Origin: Brachionus koreanus
Lineage: Eukaryota > Rotifera > Eurotatoria > Ploima > Brachionidae
Direction: 5' to 3'
Length of the DNA stretch: 64,000 nucleotides
Assembly: GCA_016987375.1 (NCBI GenBank)
Contig: PJRA01000048.1
Location: forward strand, 2,250,440-2,314,439
The translations under genes were made by a program, and so were the position numbers. Of this stretch, positions 23,152 to 35,700 are shown piece after piece. Under the pieces are notes generated by a model. That model saw only the letters and a list, made by a program, of their open reading frames with translations. It ran no database searches and had not been told where the DNA came from. Each line of letters opens with the position of its first letter. Position 1 is the stretch's first letter.

Positions 23152-26100
23152 TTATAAAATAGAACAGACAGCAGTTTTGCCTTTCTTTCCACCTCCAAAG
23201 TCGAATTCTTGCCCGTTTATAGTGACAACAACTCCATCTTCATTATCATAATGTTGAGAGAATTTTTCTATTCAAAATAATTGTTAAAATTTGTTAAAGA
23301 AATATATTTTATGTTTAATTCGAAACCTTTTGACTTAGAGTAATCATCAAAAATTCGTTTAGCTTCTTGATCATTTGAACAATACAAAATTCTTTGGATA
23401 TAGCTGGCACCAATTGGTAGTCCTTCAGATATTTCCAATATTTTGTTTAAATTTACCTAAGTAATAAATATAAATAATTTTTTAGTTAAAAATTGAATAT
23501 CTTCAATATAAAAGATAAATTTATTTTAAAAGAATTCCCAAACATACGATTGTATTCTCAAGACGCATTGTTTTAATCTTGTTTAATTTCAATTCATCTC
23601 TCAATTTTTCAGATTCTGGATCAATCTAAAATTAAACTTCTTATTACTTTATCAACAAATTAATTGATTAAACGAACATTATTTGAAACTTTTCCAATTA
23701 GGTTATTTTGTGAATTTATTTTTTCTCTTTCAAAATATTCTTTAGTAGATATTTTGCTGTTATATTGCTCTGGACTAGGATGCTTTTGCTCTCCAAATAT
23801 TTGAATGTAAAAACATTGATTTAACAGAAAATTCAATATCTAAATTAAATAAATGATTTTTGTAATTAATTTATTCTCTTAAAAACCTCTTCTGTTGCCA
23901 TAAACGTAAAATTTTTGCTAAATTTGAAATCCGGTTTGTTTGTTCCTCTTATAGTGTTAGTCTTAATTTCTGTAGGTTCTTTGTACAATTTGAAAGAACA
24001 ATAGATATCCTTAGAACAATAGAATAATATAAAATAAAATTGAATTTAATAATTTTTTGTTTTTACTTCATAAATGGGATTGTAAATATTGGCAAGCCCA
24101 ATCTTGATCATAAAACTAATCGGTTTGTTTATCAAATCGGCTTTCGGATCGGATACCAGGTTACTACCAGCTTCTGAATATTCTTTCTCAGTGAACGGTT
24201 TTCCAGAAGCATTGCAGGGTAAAATTTCTATTTGAATAGTACCAGCTTCGTTACTTCTCAAATCAAGAATTTTAGTTTCTGTCACATTTGGTAACATGTA
24301 TGGCAAGGTTTTAGGAAAAATCATTGCTGTTCCTATTTGCGTTGGAGTATCTGGTGATTCATAAAATGGATCATATGACTTAAAAAAAGACATTTAAAAA
24401 AATTTAAGATAAATTAGGCACCGAATAGTAGACAGCTAATTAAATCAAGTGCAATTTTTTACGATTAAGATAAAAGCGATTTAAAAAATATAAAAACAAT
24501 TTAAGCTTATTTGGAAAACATAAATTTTTAAAAAAGCAATAAACACCTGTTTAGTATTGTTCTTTTTAATTAATAGAGGTGAAAAATTATTTTTTAATAG
24601 AGAAATTATTTAAAACAAAAAAAAATTATTTATACCTTAAACTTGTCTCGATTAATAACACCATCATCTTTGAAATCATTATACATTTCGGTCATATCTA
24701 CTTTTCTGTCTAAAAATTTGTCTTTTTTCCATAACCATTCTAAACCTGTGGCAAAATTTTTAACTGAAACAAACGCCTTAGAATAATTGTTAATCTATTA
24801 TGAATCACAATAATTTTTTTTGAATCTACCTTAACTTTTCCATCATATTCGCCTCTAGAAAAAATATTCTTTTAAAATTGAATATTAAAGAAAAAAAATT
24901 TTTAAATACCTTGCACTTGCTGAAACAGGAAGCGCAGTAAAAACAACTTTTTTGTCCAAAGCGATCGAAATAGCGTTTGCTTCTTCAATCATTGGCAACA
25001 AATCAATCAATTCAGCTTGACATTGCAACTGATCTGGAATATAAAATTCAAAATTAGATTTTTTTTTGTTTAATTCTAAATTAACCTTTAGTTAAGTGAG
25101 AATTGTTTTCTTTTGAAATAATGCCGGAAGCTTTTCCAATTTCATCTTGAGCCATCTCAAATGTATAAACCGGATCTTTGGCTGATGCTTTTGATGGATC
25201 AACAAATAAATAATATTGTGAGGCACCAAATACTGAAATATTTCTTATTTAATATTTTTTCAAATTAATCAAATGATAAAATACCAAGTCTATCAAGATG
25301 AACTAAATCAGTAGCATGGCTAAGAAGAATTCCATTATGCAAAATTTTAGAATCATTAAGTCTCTCAATGAAAAATTTTTTTTCATTCTTAGTGATGGTG
25401 CCATGCTCATCCAAAATTCTAAAGAAATGTTAAAATATTCAATAAGAAAAATAAGTAAATAAGAATACCCTATTCCTTTCAAACAAATTTCACAAGTACT
25501 CGAAAGTCCAATTTTTTTCTGTCCATCTCCATCTAACAATATTTTGATACTTCCAGAGAGAGAAGGATCCATGTTAATATTTGTAAGATGAGGAATTTTT
25601 TTGGCCTTCTCGAAAATAGCGGCTCTATCTGAATGTCCGGCCTATGAAAAATTTTAGGATAAAAATCAATTGCCAAAAGAGAATGTACCAAAGCTTTAGC
25701 CTCGGCCAATTTTTGTTCATAGGATTTTTGCATTTCTTCCATTTCTCTATCATTTTCTTCCAATTGTTTTCTCAATGCCTCTTCGTCAGCTAAAAAAAAT
25801 AAAGAAATAAGCTTATCAAAAAAAATAATTATAATTTAATTATTAAAAAGAAATATATTAACCATCGTCATCATCGCCATCTCCATTGCCTTTAAGTAAT
25901 GCAGGATCAATATTTCCACCTTCAAGAAGTTTTTTAAGTCTAGCATTTTCTTCTTTTAAGTCACGAATCAATTTTTCAGTTGGATCTTCATTTACAATTG
26001 CTTTTGTTTTTATTTGTTTAGCTCTATCAGCTAAAAAAAAAGATAAAAACATTTAAAAAAGGATAATTAAAAAAAAAAGAGATAAAAAATTTTACCATAT

Positions 26101-27691
26101 CTAAGAGTTGAAACAGATTCATCAAAATTAATATCTGCTGGACTAATTGCAGCAATCTAAATTCAAAATAATTAAAATAATAATTGAAATTTTCTAGTTA
26201 AAAAATATTGTTTGAATGTATTTACCATAACAGTTTTGGAATTTCCACCCAAAGCATTCATCAAAAGCTTGGTCAAAACTGAATCTCTGTAAGGAACTTA
26301 GTAAAAAATAAATTAAAACAAAAGAGAAATACAGGAAAGAAAATTAAGATACTTTACCTCTGACATTTTTACCAGCAGAATTATCAGCCAAAGCGCTAAT
26401 CACATTACCAAGTGAAGTTAATGACAAATTAATGGCAGCTCCTTCTTTCAATCGTTCACCAGTAGCACCAGTTGCATCAGCTCTTTCACTACCTGCCAAA
26501 TCGACCAAATTAATCAATGAAGATTTTGCCATTTCAGCACCAGCATCATTTTTATACTTTTGAATTAGATTTATTGTCACAATTGTGTGAGCTCTGCTGC
26601 TAGTTGCATTCATGTTTGTAGCAGCAATTGTTCTATTTGATGTGCCTTCATCCTTTCATTTAAAATTGCTTAAATAACTTTTGTTTTTTATTTTATAAAC
26701 GAAATTTACCATGAGTTTTGTTATATCGTCATAACTATCTACAAGAACTTTTTTTTGACCCTGTGCTTAAAAATTAATTGATTTTATTATTTTGTTAAAT
26801 TGATTCATTATTTTGATTTAAATAAAAAAAACTTTTTTTAACGATATCAAATTATATTAATGAAATAAATACCATAAAATCCATTTTTAGGATCTTGTCT
26901 AACTGGCAAACCAGATTTTCGACTTGCACCTGGTGCCAACAAATCACGCACAACTTCACTGTAAATCTCAAGCATACTAAAAGTTACCTTTATGGTAATT
27001 TTTTAAAAAATTTTTGACCAATTTTTACAAAAATTTTTTTGTCTTACTTCAATAGTTTTTCCAGATGCCTTAAGCGGTTCGGATTTTTTAAATATTTCTT
27101 CACATGTAATTGGTACAATTCCTTTATTTGGACCATAACCAACAACTGAATAACTTTTTCCAGAACCAGTTTGACCATAAGCAAATAATGTAGCATTATA
27201 GCCCTCCCACGCATTTTTTAATATTCCTTCGCCTAGATCTCCAAATACTTTTTTCTAAATTAAAGTTAAATAAATTTTTTCAAAATGTTAAAATATTTTA
27301 ATAAAAATTTAATATTTTTTAGTTTTTTTTTAATTCTTGAATCTTATTTAATCTTCCAGCATATATATACTAAATTAATTTTTTTTTAAAAATTAATAAC
27401 AAAATTTTACTTGATCTGCATAGTTCGGTTTTGTTGCAGTCAAATATCCATTTGCATCTTCTTTATAACCGTCATGACTCCTTAAAATATTTTAATAATT
27501 TTTTTTCTCTTCTTTTTAGGAGATTACCAATAAGAAAAGTCATAAGCATATTTTTTCTCTTCATTTGAACTTGGATCAGTAATTATTGTTTGATTGCCAG
27601 TCATGGATACAATTAATTTCGAGTTTGCATTTTTCTCACGACTGTTAAAAGGTCTTACTCTAACAGCTACTTTTAAGTTTTCTTCGGACAT
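23152..27691 (-). CDS. Kinesin-3 family motor, KIF28/KLP-6-like (minus copy)
   Basis: Predicted 990-residue plus-end-directed microtubule motor in 22 exons. Key exons in transcript order: 27691-27528, 27480-27411, 27254-27048, 26987-26873, 26765-26710, 26652-26358, 26296-26226, 26156-26096, 26030-25863, 25789-25689, 25641-25469, 25418-25285, 25232-25086, 25033-24910, 24854-24830, 24776-24636, 24378-24067, 24009-23887, 23839-23678, 23625-23548, 23456-23327, 23267-23152. The motor domain has the P-loop GQTGSGKS, switch I NATSSRAH and switch II DLAGSE. A charged coiled coil follows ([20 protein letters not shown]). Next is an FHA domain ([11 protein letters not shown]...[14 protein letters not shown]), then a long KIF28/KLP-6-like tail. 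It ends KTAVCSIL, a CaaX-type prenylation motif. It lies head to head with a second copy, 923 bases between start codons. The family assignment rests on the motor-FHA order and tail length. Confidence 0.9.
25689..27300 (-). repeat. Inverted repeat arm 1 (kinesin motor region)
   Basis: This segment of the minus-strand kinesin, from intron 2 to the end of exon 10, is almost identical, introns included, to 28934-30545 read on the plus strand. The two arms form a large inverted repeat of about 1.6 kb with a spacer of roughly 1.6 kb. Outside the arms the two genes differ clearly, in exons 1-2 and throughout the tail. Confidence 0.85.
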
Positions 27692-28614
27692 GTTTTGGTT
27701 TTTGTTTTAAATCTAATGTTTTTAATCTCTTTTATATTAATTTGAATTTGTTTATTTGTTGCTATTTATTTTCTTATCATAAAATTTCCTTATTCAGCTT
27801 TTTTTTTTGGTCTTAATGTTATCTCGGCTTTAATTTTTTAAAAAAGTAAAAGAAAAAATTTCTAATTTTTCAAAGTTAAATTAGAGGATAGGTTTTGCTG
27901 TTTTTAACAAGTATTTATGGAGTAAATAATTGACGCAAGCAATCATAAATAATTTTTTTGGAGTTTTTACATAGAAAAATGTTTCGTTGACTTGTCTAGG
28001 CATGCTAAAAGTATATTTAAATTTTTTAAAAAATTTCAATGTTACTCATAAAATCGATAGAAGGCAATTTTATTATGTTAAATAGAAATTTGTTTAATAT
28101 CATATTAAATGCATCTGAAGGTCAAAAAGGGAGTATATCTGTTTTTTTTTAAAGAAAGATTTCACATTTGTTTAAATCAAAGAAGAATTTGACGTCATTT
28201 ATGAATGTTACCAAAGTTACCAGATGAATTAAAAATTTTCAGAATAAAACATTGTTGCGATGAAACTTGAAAGTATTTATATTCAAAAATAATTGAAATT
28301 TTACCTAATAATTCTTTTTAACCAATCCTTCTGAATCACTTCTTACATAAATATAAACTCTGTCACAAATTCAACTAAAATAAATAAATAAAATTAAAAT
28401 TTCAAGTAATTTATTTATTACGTTTGCCTGAAAGTTTGTAAGTTACCTTAGAAACTTTATACAGAAGAGATTTGTTTTAAAGCTTTTTAAATATGAAAGT
28501 TTAAATACAAAAGATTTTTGATATTTTTAAAAAATAAAATTCGATTAATCCTAAAGGAATTATAAAAAAACATTTGTTGTAAATTGCACAAAAAATTTTA
28601 AAAAGAGTGAAAAA
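27692..28614. promoter_or_regulatory. Shared upstream region of divergent kinesins
   Basis: 923 bases between the two kinesin ATGs. It must contain the 5' UTRs and promoters of both genes and may act as a bidirectional promoter. I see no TATA-like or other element that stands out against the AT-rich background, so the regulatory call is positional inference. Confidence 0.4.
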
Positions 28615-31600
28615 ATGTCTGAAGAAAATTTAAAAGTAGCTGTTAGAGTAAGACCTTTTAACAGTCGTGAGAAAAATGCAAACTCTAAACTGATTGTGGA
28701 AATGGCTGGTAACCAAACAGTCATTAGAGAACCAAATACAAATGAAGAAAAAAAATATGCATATGACTTTTCTTATTGGTAATGAAAAAATGATTGAAAA
28801 AAATTTTCTTAAATTCTTGATAAAAGGAGCTTTGATGGATTTAAAACTGAAAATGATGGATATCTTTCACCAACTAGTCCAAAATATGCAGATCAAGTAT
28901 TAAAAAAAATTTTTAAATTTTAAAATTTTTATAAAAATATTTTAGCATTTTGAAAAAATTTATTTAACTTTAAACTTAGAAAAAAGTATTTGGAGATCTA
29001 GGCGAAGGAATATTAAAAAATGCGTGGGAGGGCTATAATGCTACATTATTTGCTTATGGTCAAACTGGTTCTGGAAAAAGTTATTCAGTTGTTGGTTATG
29101 GTCCAAATAAAGGAATTGTACCAATTACATGTGAAGAAATATTTAAAAAATCCGAACCGCTTAAGGCATCTGGAAAAACTATTGAAGTAAGACAAAAAAA
29201 TTTTTGTAAAAATTGGTCAAAAATTTTTTAAAAAATTACCATAAAGGTAACTTTTAGTATGCTTGAGATTTACAGTGAAGTTGTGCGTGATTTGTTGGCA
29301 CCAGGTGCAAGTCGAAAATCTGGTTTGCCAGTTAGACAAGATCCTAAAAATGGATTTTATGGTATTTATTTCATTAATATAATTTGATATCGTTAAAAAA
29401 AGTTTTTTTTATTTAAATCAAAATAATGAATCAATTTAACAAAATAATAAAATCAATTAATTTTTAAGCACAGGGTCAAAAAAAAGTTCTTGTAGATAGT
29501 TATGACGATATAACAAAACTCATGGTAAATTTCGTTTATAAAATAAAAAACAAAAGTTATTTAAGCAATTTTAAATGAAAGGATGAAGGCACATCAAATA
29601 GAACAATTGCTGCTACAAACATGAATGCAACTAGCAGCAGAGCTCACACAATTGTGACAATAAATCTAATTCAAAAGTATAAAAATGATGCTGGTGCTGA
29701 AATGGCAAAATCTTCATTGATTAATTTGGTCGATTTGGCAGGTAGTGAAAGAGCTGATGCAACTGGTGCTACTGGTGAACGATTGAAAGAAGGAGCTGCC
29801 ATTAATTTGTCATTAACTTCACTTGGTAATGTGATTAGCGCTTTGGCTGATAATTCTGCTGGTAAAAATGTCAGAGGTAAAGTATCTTAATTTTCTTTCC
29901 TGTATTTCTCTTTTGTTTTAATTTATTTTTTACTAAGTTCCTTACAGAGATTCAGTTTTGACCAAGCTTTTGATGAATGCTTTGGGTGGAAATTCCAAAA
30001 CTGTTATGGTAAATACATTCAAACAATATTTTTTAACTAGAAAATTTCAATTATTATTTTAATTATTTTGAATTTAGATTGCTGCAATTAGTCCAGCAGA
30101 TATTAATTTTGATGAATCTGTTTCAACTCTTAGATATGGTAAAATTTTTATCTCTTTTTTTTTTAATTATCCTTTTTTAAATGTTTTTATCTTTTTTTTT
30201 AGCTGATAGAGCTAAACAAATAAAGACAAAAGCAATTGTAAATGAAGATCCAACTGAAAAATTGATTCGTGACTTAAAAGAAGAAAATGCTAGACTTAAA
30301 AAACTTCTTGAAGGTGGAAATATTGATCCTGCATTACTTAAAGGCAATGGAGATGGCGATGATGACGATGGTTAATATATTTCTTTTTAATAATTAAATT
30401 ATAATTATTTTTTTTGATAAGCTTATTTCTTTATTTTTTTTAGCTGACGAAGAGGCATTGAGAAAACAATTGGAAGAAAATGATAGAGAAATGGAAGAAA
30501 TGCAAAAATCCTATGAACAAAAATTGGCCGAGGCTAAAGCTTTAGTATTTTCTCTTTTTGTTATTTAATTTTTTTTTTGATTTTTACTTAATTATTACTT
30601 TTATAGACTGGAAATTTTGGTTCGAACAAACAGCACGAACTTGCTAAAACAATTCCACATTTACGAAATATTAATATGGATCCTTCTCTTTCTGGAACAA
30701 TTTTTCATTTAATTCAAGATGAAGGAGTTAAAAATATTGGCATTGCATCTGATTCTGATATCATTTTAAAAGGAATTTGTATTAACGATAAGCATGCTAC
30801 TATTACAAATACAGCTGGAACTTTTACCATTGAGCGATTAAATGAATCTAAGATATTATTAAATGGCAAACCTGTCATGACACCCACTCAGTTAAGTCAC
30901 AGGGACAGATTATTGTTTGGATCCTCTCAATATTATGTTTTTGTTGATCCATCCAAAGCCACTGCGAATGAACCCCCAATTACATTCGAGACTATGCAGG
31001 ATGAAATAGCCAATGCATCTGGCTTAATATCTAAAGAAAATAGTAATATGTCACGCGAAGAAATTCTGTGCCAATCTGAATTAATCGATTTGATTCCTCA
31101 CATTGAAGAAGCAAACGCTGTTTCGATTGCTTTAGATAAAAAAGTTATCTTTACAGCTTTACCAGTTTCAGCTGATGCTAGGGGTTCATATGATGGCAAG
31201 TTCAAAGTTTTTGTGCTAGTCAAAAATTTTTCTCTTGGTTTGGAATGGATTTGGTCAAAAGAAAAATTTATGGATAGAAAAGTTGATATAGTTGAAATTT
31301 TTAACGACTTCAAGGATGACGGTATAATTAATCAAGAAAAATTCAAGGTTCTTTTTTAACTAAAAGATTTTAATTAGAAATTTCATTTTTTTCATTTAAT
31401 TAGACTTATGATCCATTCCATGAATCCCCAGATACTTCTACATTGATCGGATCAGCAATGGTCTTTCCAAAAGCGTTTGCTTATATGCTTAAAAATAAAG
31501 ATGATTACAAAATTATTAGTTTGAAAAGCAAACAAGCTGGTTCGCTAAATGTTGAAATAGTACCATGCAATGGCCAGGGCAAGCCATTGAGTGAAGGAAT

Positions 31601-32565
31601 GCAGATTAACGATCCAAGAGTAGAATTGGTTAACAAAACCGTTACTTTCTTAATCAACATTTCAGAAATTAAGAATTTAGGATCAAGATTTGAGGCAATA
31701 AGATTAATTTTTATTTATCCTAAATATTTGGAAAAATAATTTTAATTTTTAGGACATTTACTGTCAATTTGAATTACCAGGTGATCAAACAGTTTATAAA
31801 ACAACTACCATTAAAGGTGGTAAAGACAATAATTTTAAATATTCAAAGCAATTTACTTTCACTGCAACAGAACAAGTAATATAATTTTAAGAATATTTTT
31901 TTGTCATTTTAAATTCTATTTAACTTTTAAATAGTTTCTTGATTTTATTTTGAACAAATGCTTGTATATTCAAATTTGGTCAGAACAAAAACATGCTAAA
32001 CCAGATCCAAAATTATCTAAAATCTCCACTAAGGAATACTTCCACAGTCAAAAGGAATTAGTTAACACAGCTGTAACAGGAAAAGTCGTCATAAATCACG
32101 TAAAAATTAATTATTTTTTTATTATCAATTTGATTAAATAAGTTTAATTTTAGTTAATGGACCCAGAAAAACAAAAAATTAAAAATGATTTGCATATAGC
32201 ATTGATTAATAATCAAAAAAATGAAACAATTATTGTATAAATTAATTTTAAATTTGAAACCGCTTCTAAATTTTTTTTTAAATAGAGAAATCTATACAGA
32301 TTAATGCATGCAGCTGGTACTTCACCAATTAGCAGTCAAACATTAAACAGTGTTATCAATGCCAAAAATGATAACGAAATAAGAGCAATTTTAGCTGAAT
32401 TTAAAGGAAATAGAAGTAATTATGATATTAAAATTTTTCAATTTTTCTAATTTTCTAAAATTATAAGAAGCTGAAGGTAGACCAACTAGTGCAAGCAGTT
32501 ACTCATCAATTGGAAGTAATTATAGAGGAGCTCGTAACAAGAGTTCAGCTTGTAATGTTCTTTAG
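28615..32565 (+). CDS. Kinesin-3 family motor, KIF28/KLP-6-like (plus copy)
   Basis: Predicted 978-residue paralogue of the minus-strand kinesin, in 17 exons: 28615-28778, 28827-28896, 28980-29186, 29247-29361, 29469-29524, 29582-29876, 29938-30008, 30078-30138, 30203-30370, 30444-30544, 30607-31347, 31404-31694, 31753-31875, 31935-32099, 32154-32234, 32286-32415, 32468-32565. The motor is nearly identical to the other copy ([22 protein letters not shown]). The FHA domain ([11 protein letters not shown]...[15 protein letters not shown]) and tail have diverged. Exon 11 (741 bases) replaces six exons of the minus copy (744 bases). Intron 12 would be GC-AG (31695-31752), where the minus copy has GT-AG. 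The C-terminus is SSACNVL, again a CaaX-type end with Leu. All phases agree. Expected role: microtubule transport in cilia or neurites, by analogy with C. elegans KLP-6. Confidence 0.9.
28934..30545 (+). repeat. Inverted repeat arm 2 (kinesin motor region)
   Basis: Partner of the arm at 25689-27300. Compared segments such as the intron 29525-29581 are identical base for base to their counterparts. The only differences I noticed are homopolymer lengths, a few bases at the intron 2 edge, and the last exon 10 codon (TTA versus TTG). Similarity stops at the intron 10 donor. Confidence 0.85.
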
Positions 32566-32711
32566 AGAAGAATATTATCATATTTTTTTCTTCAAAACTT
32601 TGAACTTATTTTTTAAAAAATTAATTTAAAATTTTAATATAATAAAGTAAAAAAAAATTAAATTTAACCGGTCATTTAAAAAATTATCGAATTTTCTTCA
32701 ATTTTTTCTTT

Positions 32712-35700
32712 TCAAATTTCTTTACGCTGCACAATTGTTCTGTATCTGTAAGCACCAATATTTTTCTGACGCACCGACCCGTTTTCTGATCCAGGCTTCA
32801 TCATCATACTAGCTCGATTAAATTTATTACCACTTAATTTATTGCTGTTCGAGTATCTGGACATTTTAAAGTTGAGACTCAATCTAAAGGTTTTTGACAT
32901 GATACTGTAAAAAAATGGATTAAGCATGCTGCTTAAATATGTGAGAATGTGTGCAATTAATTTAAATACAAAAAATGCATCGCTTCGGAAAGGAAATTTG
33001 TCCCAAAATTTCATTGCAAGATAAATTGAGTGTATTGGAAGCCATGAAACACCGAAAAGAATGGTAACCGATCCTATCATGATAAGACTTTTTTGAATAT
33101 TTGTTGGTAGATTAGTTTCTGATTTAATCTAAAACAAAAATTTTATTTTATCTAAGTTAAACATTAAGATTTTTAATCTTACGCTATTTTTTCTTTTTGA
33201 CAATTTTATAATCATAATCATATAGCAAAAAATAATGGTAATTAATGGTAGTACATAAGAAATTAAAACAATAAAAAGTATATCAAGTTGGCCGATGCTA
33301 AGCTTAAAAAAATGAAAATCTATAATCTGGTTGATCAGTTCAAATGATGAGCAATAAGAAACATTTGAATAATTTGTTGAACTCATTTCCACACCTCTCA
33401 AAAAAACTTGGGGTATACTCAATATTATCGAAACTAAAAGTATAAAATTAAAATCAGCTTTTAGTAATAAAATAAAAATATTAATAATATTCTTAAGAAA
33501 AATTCCATTTTTAAAAGAACACATATTGTACAACTCTATTCAAAAGTTAATTTTTAATTTAGTTTAGTGTTGGGCTCTCTGATTTGCTTCTACTGGACCG
33601 TCTAAAATTGGTGTTAGCTGGTTTTATGACAGCATGAGTTTATTTAATCTTTAAACAAGAAAAAAAATTTTGGGTTTGGAGAATAACTAAGAAGTTTTTT
33701 CTTTTTGTCGGTCCATATCCCGATGTCAAACACTAATTTAGAAACTAAAAAAAATTATAATGTAATGAATGTTTAAAATTCTTTAATTAAAACTCCTGAA
33801 ATTCCGAGATTAATAGTTAGGATTTTTTATAAAACAATATTTAAATTTTTAATTTTTATGTTTTACTTTCAAATAGACCATTTATAAATTTATTTTTGAT
33901 TCCTAGCAAGTTTTGAGTTTTAGATTTATTCTGTCTAAAAAATTATTTTATACAAATTAAAATGATATATAAACTATGTGATCTGAGGTAAAATTATGTA
34001 ACTTTGCGTTAATTTATCAAAATTTTACGTATACAGTTTTACCGTATTATAAGTAAATGGGATATTTTTTTTTCATGTTTTAAAAAGTGAAAATTTTTTA
34101 GATTCAATTTTTTTTTAAAAAACGAAAAAAAATGGCTTTTTTTAGTTCAACAAATTTTTAGGTAAAAATTAATTTCCTAATTTTTTACATTGTTTTTCTG
34201 TTTTATTATCATTTTACAAAGTAAGAAAAATGAAATAAGAGTCTTAAATAATTAAAACATTATTCAAAAAATATAGACAGATATTACATACAAAATGATG
34301 TAAGCTTTCTTTTTTCCTCTCATTTTATTTTGCTAGAATTCGAGATAAGATATGGGAAGCAAAGTTGTGACGAGACGTTAACTTGATTTTTTAAATCTAA
34401 GAAAAAGTTAAGTTTATTTTGTCTAATTTAAAAATCGAAAAAATAAAACACAAAAAATTTTAAAATCTATCAAAGTTTACATCATGAATTTCCTAGAAAA
34501 AACAGTTCAATCAATTGATTTTCTACGTGTTTTTTTAACTTACTACCTCGTTCCTCGCAATCTTTAACTTGGAGCAAACTTGAACAAAATATTAAAACTA
34601 GAACCAAAACTTCTCATTGAGATCTTTAATCCTTAATCGTCTAAAGGAAATATTCCATTTATAGGTTTCAAATTTCAAAGTAAGGTGTCTATTTGATAAA
34701 TGATTAAGATAACACTTGATTGAATAGAGGGAAATAATATTAATAAACGAATAAATTTACTACATCTAAAATAAATGTTATTTTTTAATTTTTGAATTTA
34801 AATTTTAAAAAAATATAACGAGCTTATCCCTTTTAAAGTAATTCTGAATACTTATTAATTTCTCGTATCATTTAATATTACTAAAATTTTAATTTCCCTT
34901 TTTGTTCTGAACTATTTTGAGTTCCCCAGGTGTCCTGATTAAAATAAGCAAATATTCTCAAAATTTCTAAATTTTAATTATATTAAAACACTTACCAATC
35001 CATATTATAACACTTATCATGATGGCTTTATTTTTGCTTCTGTGGATAATTGCGTTTAATGGAAAAGTAATTAGGTAAAATCGATCTAAATATAGAAAAT
35101 TAATTTTTAAAAAATTGTTTAAAATTAAAAATGCTTACCAAAAGTCATAGCCATTAAAGTAAGACATGTAATGAACACACTTAACTAAAAAAAAATTTTT
35201 TTTTAAAATAAAATTAATAAAATTAGAACATTTTAAGAATAAATGATTTTTTAAAAATTTTTTAAAATCAAAAATTAAAATTAAAGTGCTGGGCGCATTG
35301 TAGAGCTTTCGGCTGGTTAATAGGCTGTGATTCTTTGTAGATAAATGCTTCTTGATTAATACATTTTTTGAATAATATAACTAGACTTAGTTTTAAAATA
35401 CTTCAATTAAAATATTTTATGAATATTTAACCACAATTTTAGAAAATTGATACCCAAAGAAGAAATAGTTGATAAATCTTGTAGATTTTTCTTTAAAAAA
35501 CTGGATCGATAAATGTAGCATAATAATTTGCATTATTAAGAATACTTCAATCGAATCTGGTAAGAATAAAAATTTGATCTTTCAATATTCATTTTATTTT
35601 TAAACTAATGGATATAACTTCAAGTCTCCTAAATTCTATAAAGTATCAATTTGTAGTTGTAGATTCATTGGTCTAGTTTAGCCGAAAGTCACAATGCTTC

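Noticed and set aside
23152..32565. Haplotype duplication as a simple explanation of the kinesin pair
   Set aside because: The tails differ strongly in sequence and in exon number, so these are true paralogues; only the motor tract is identical.
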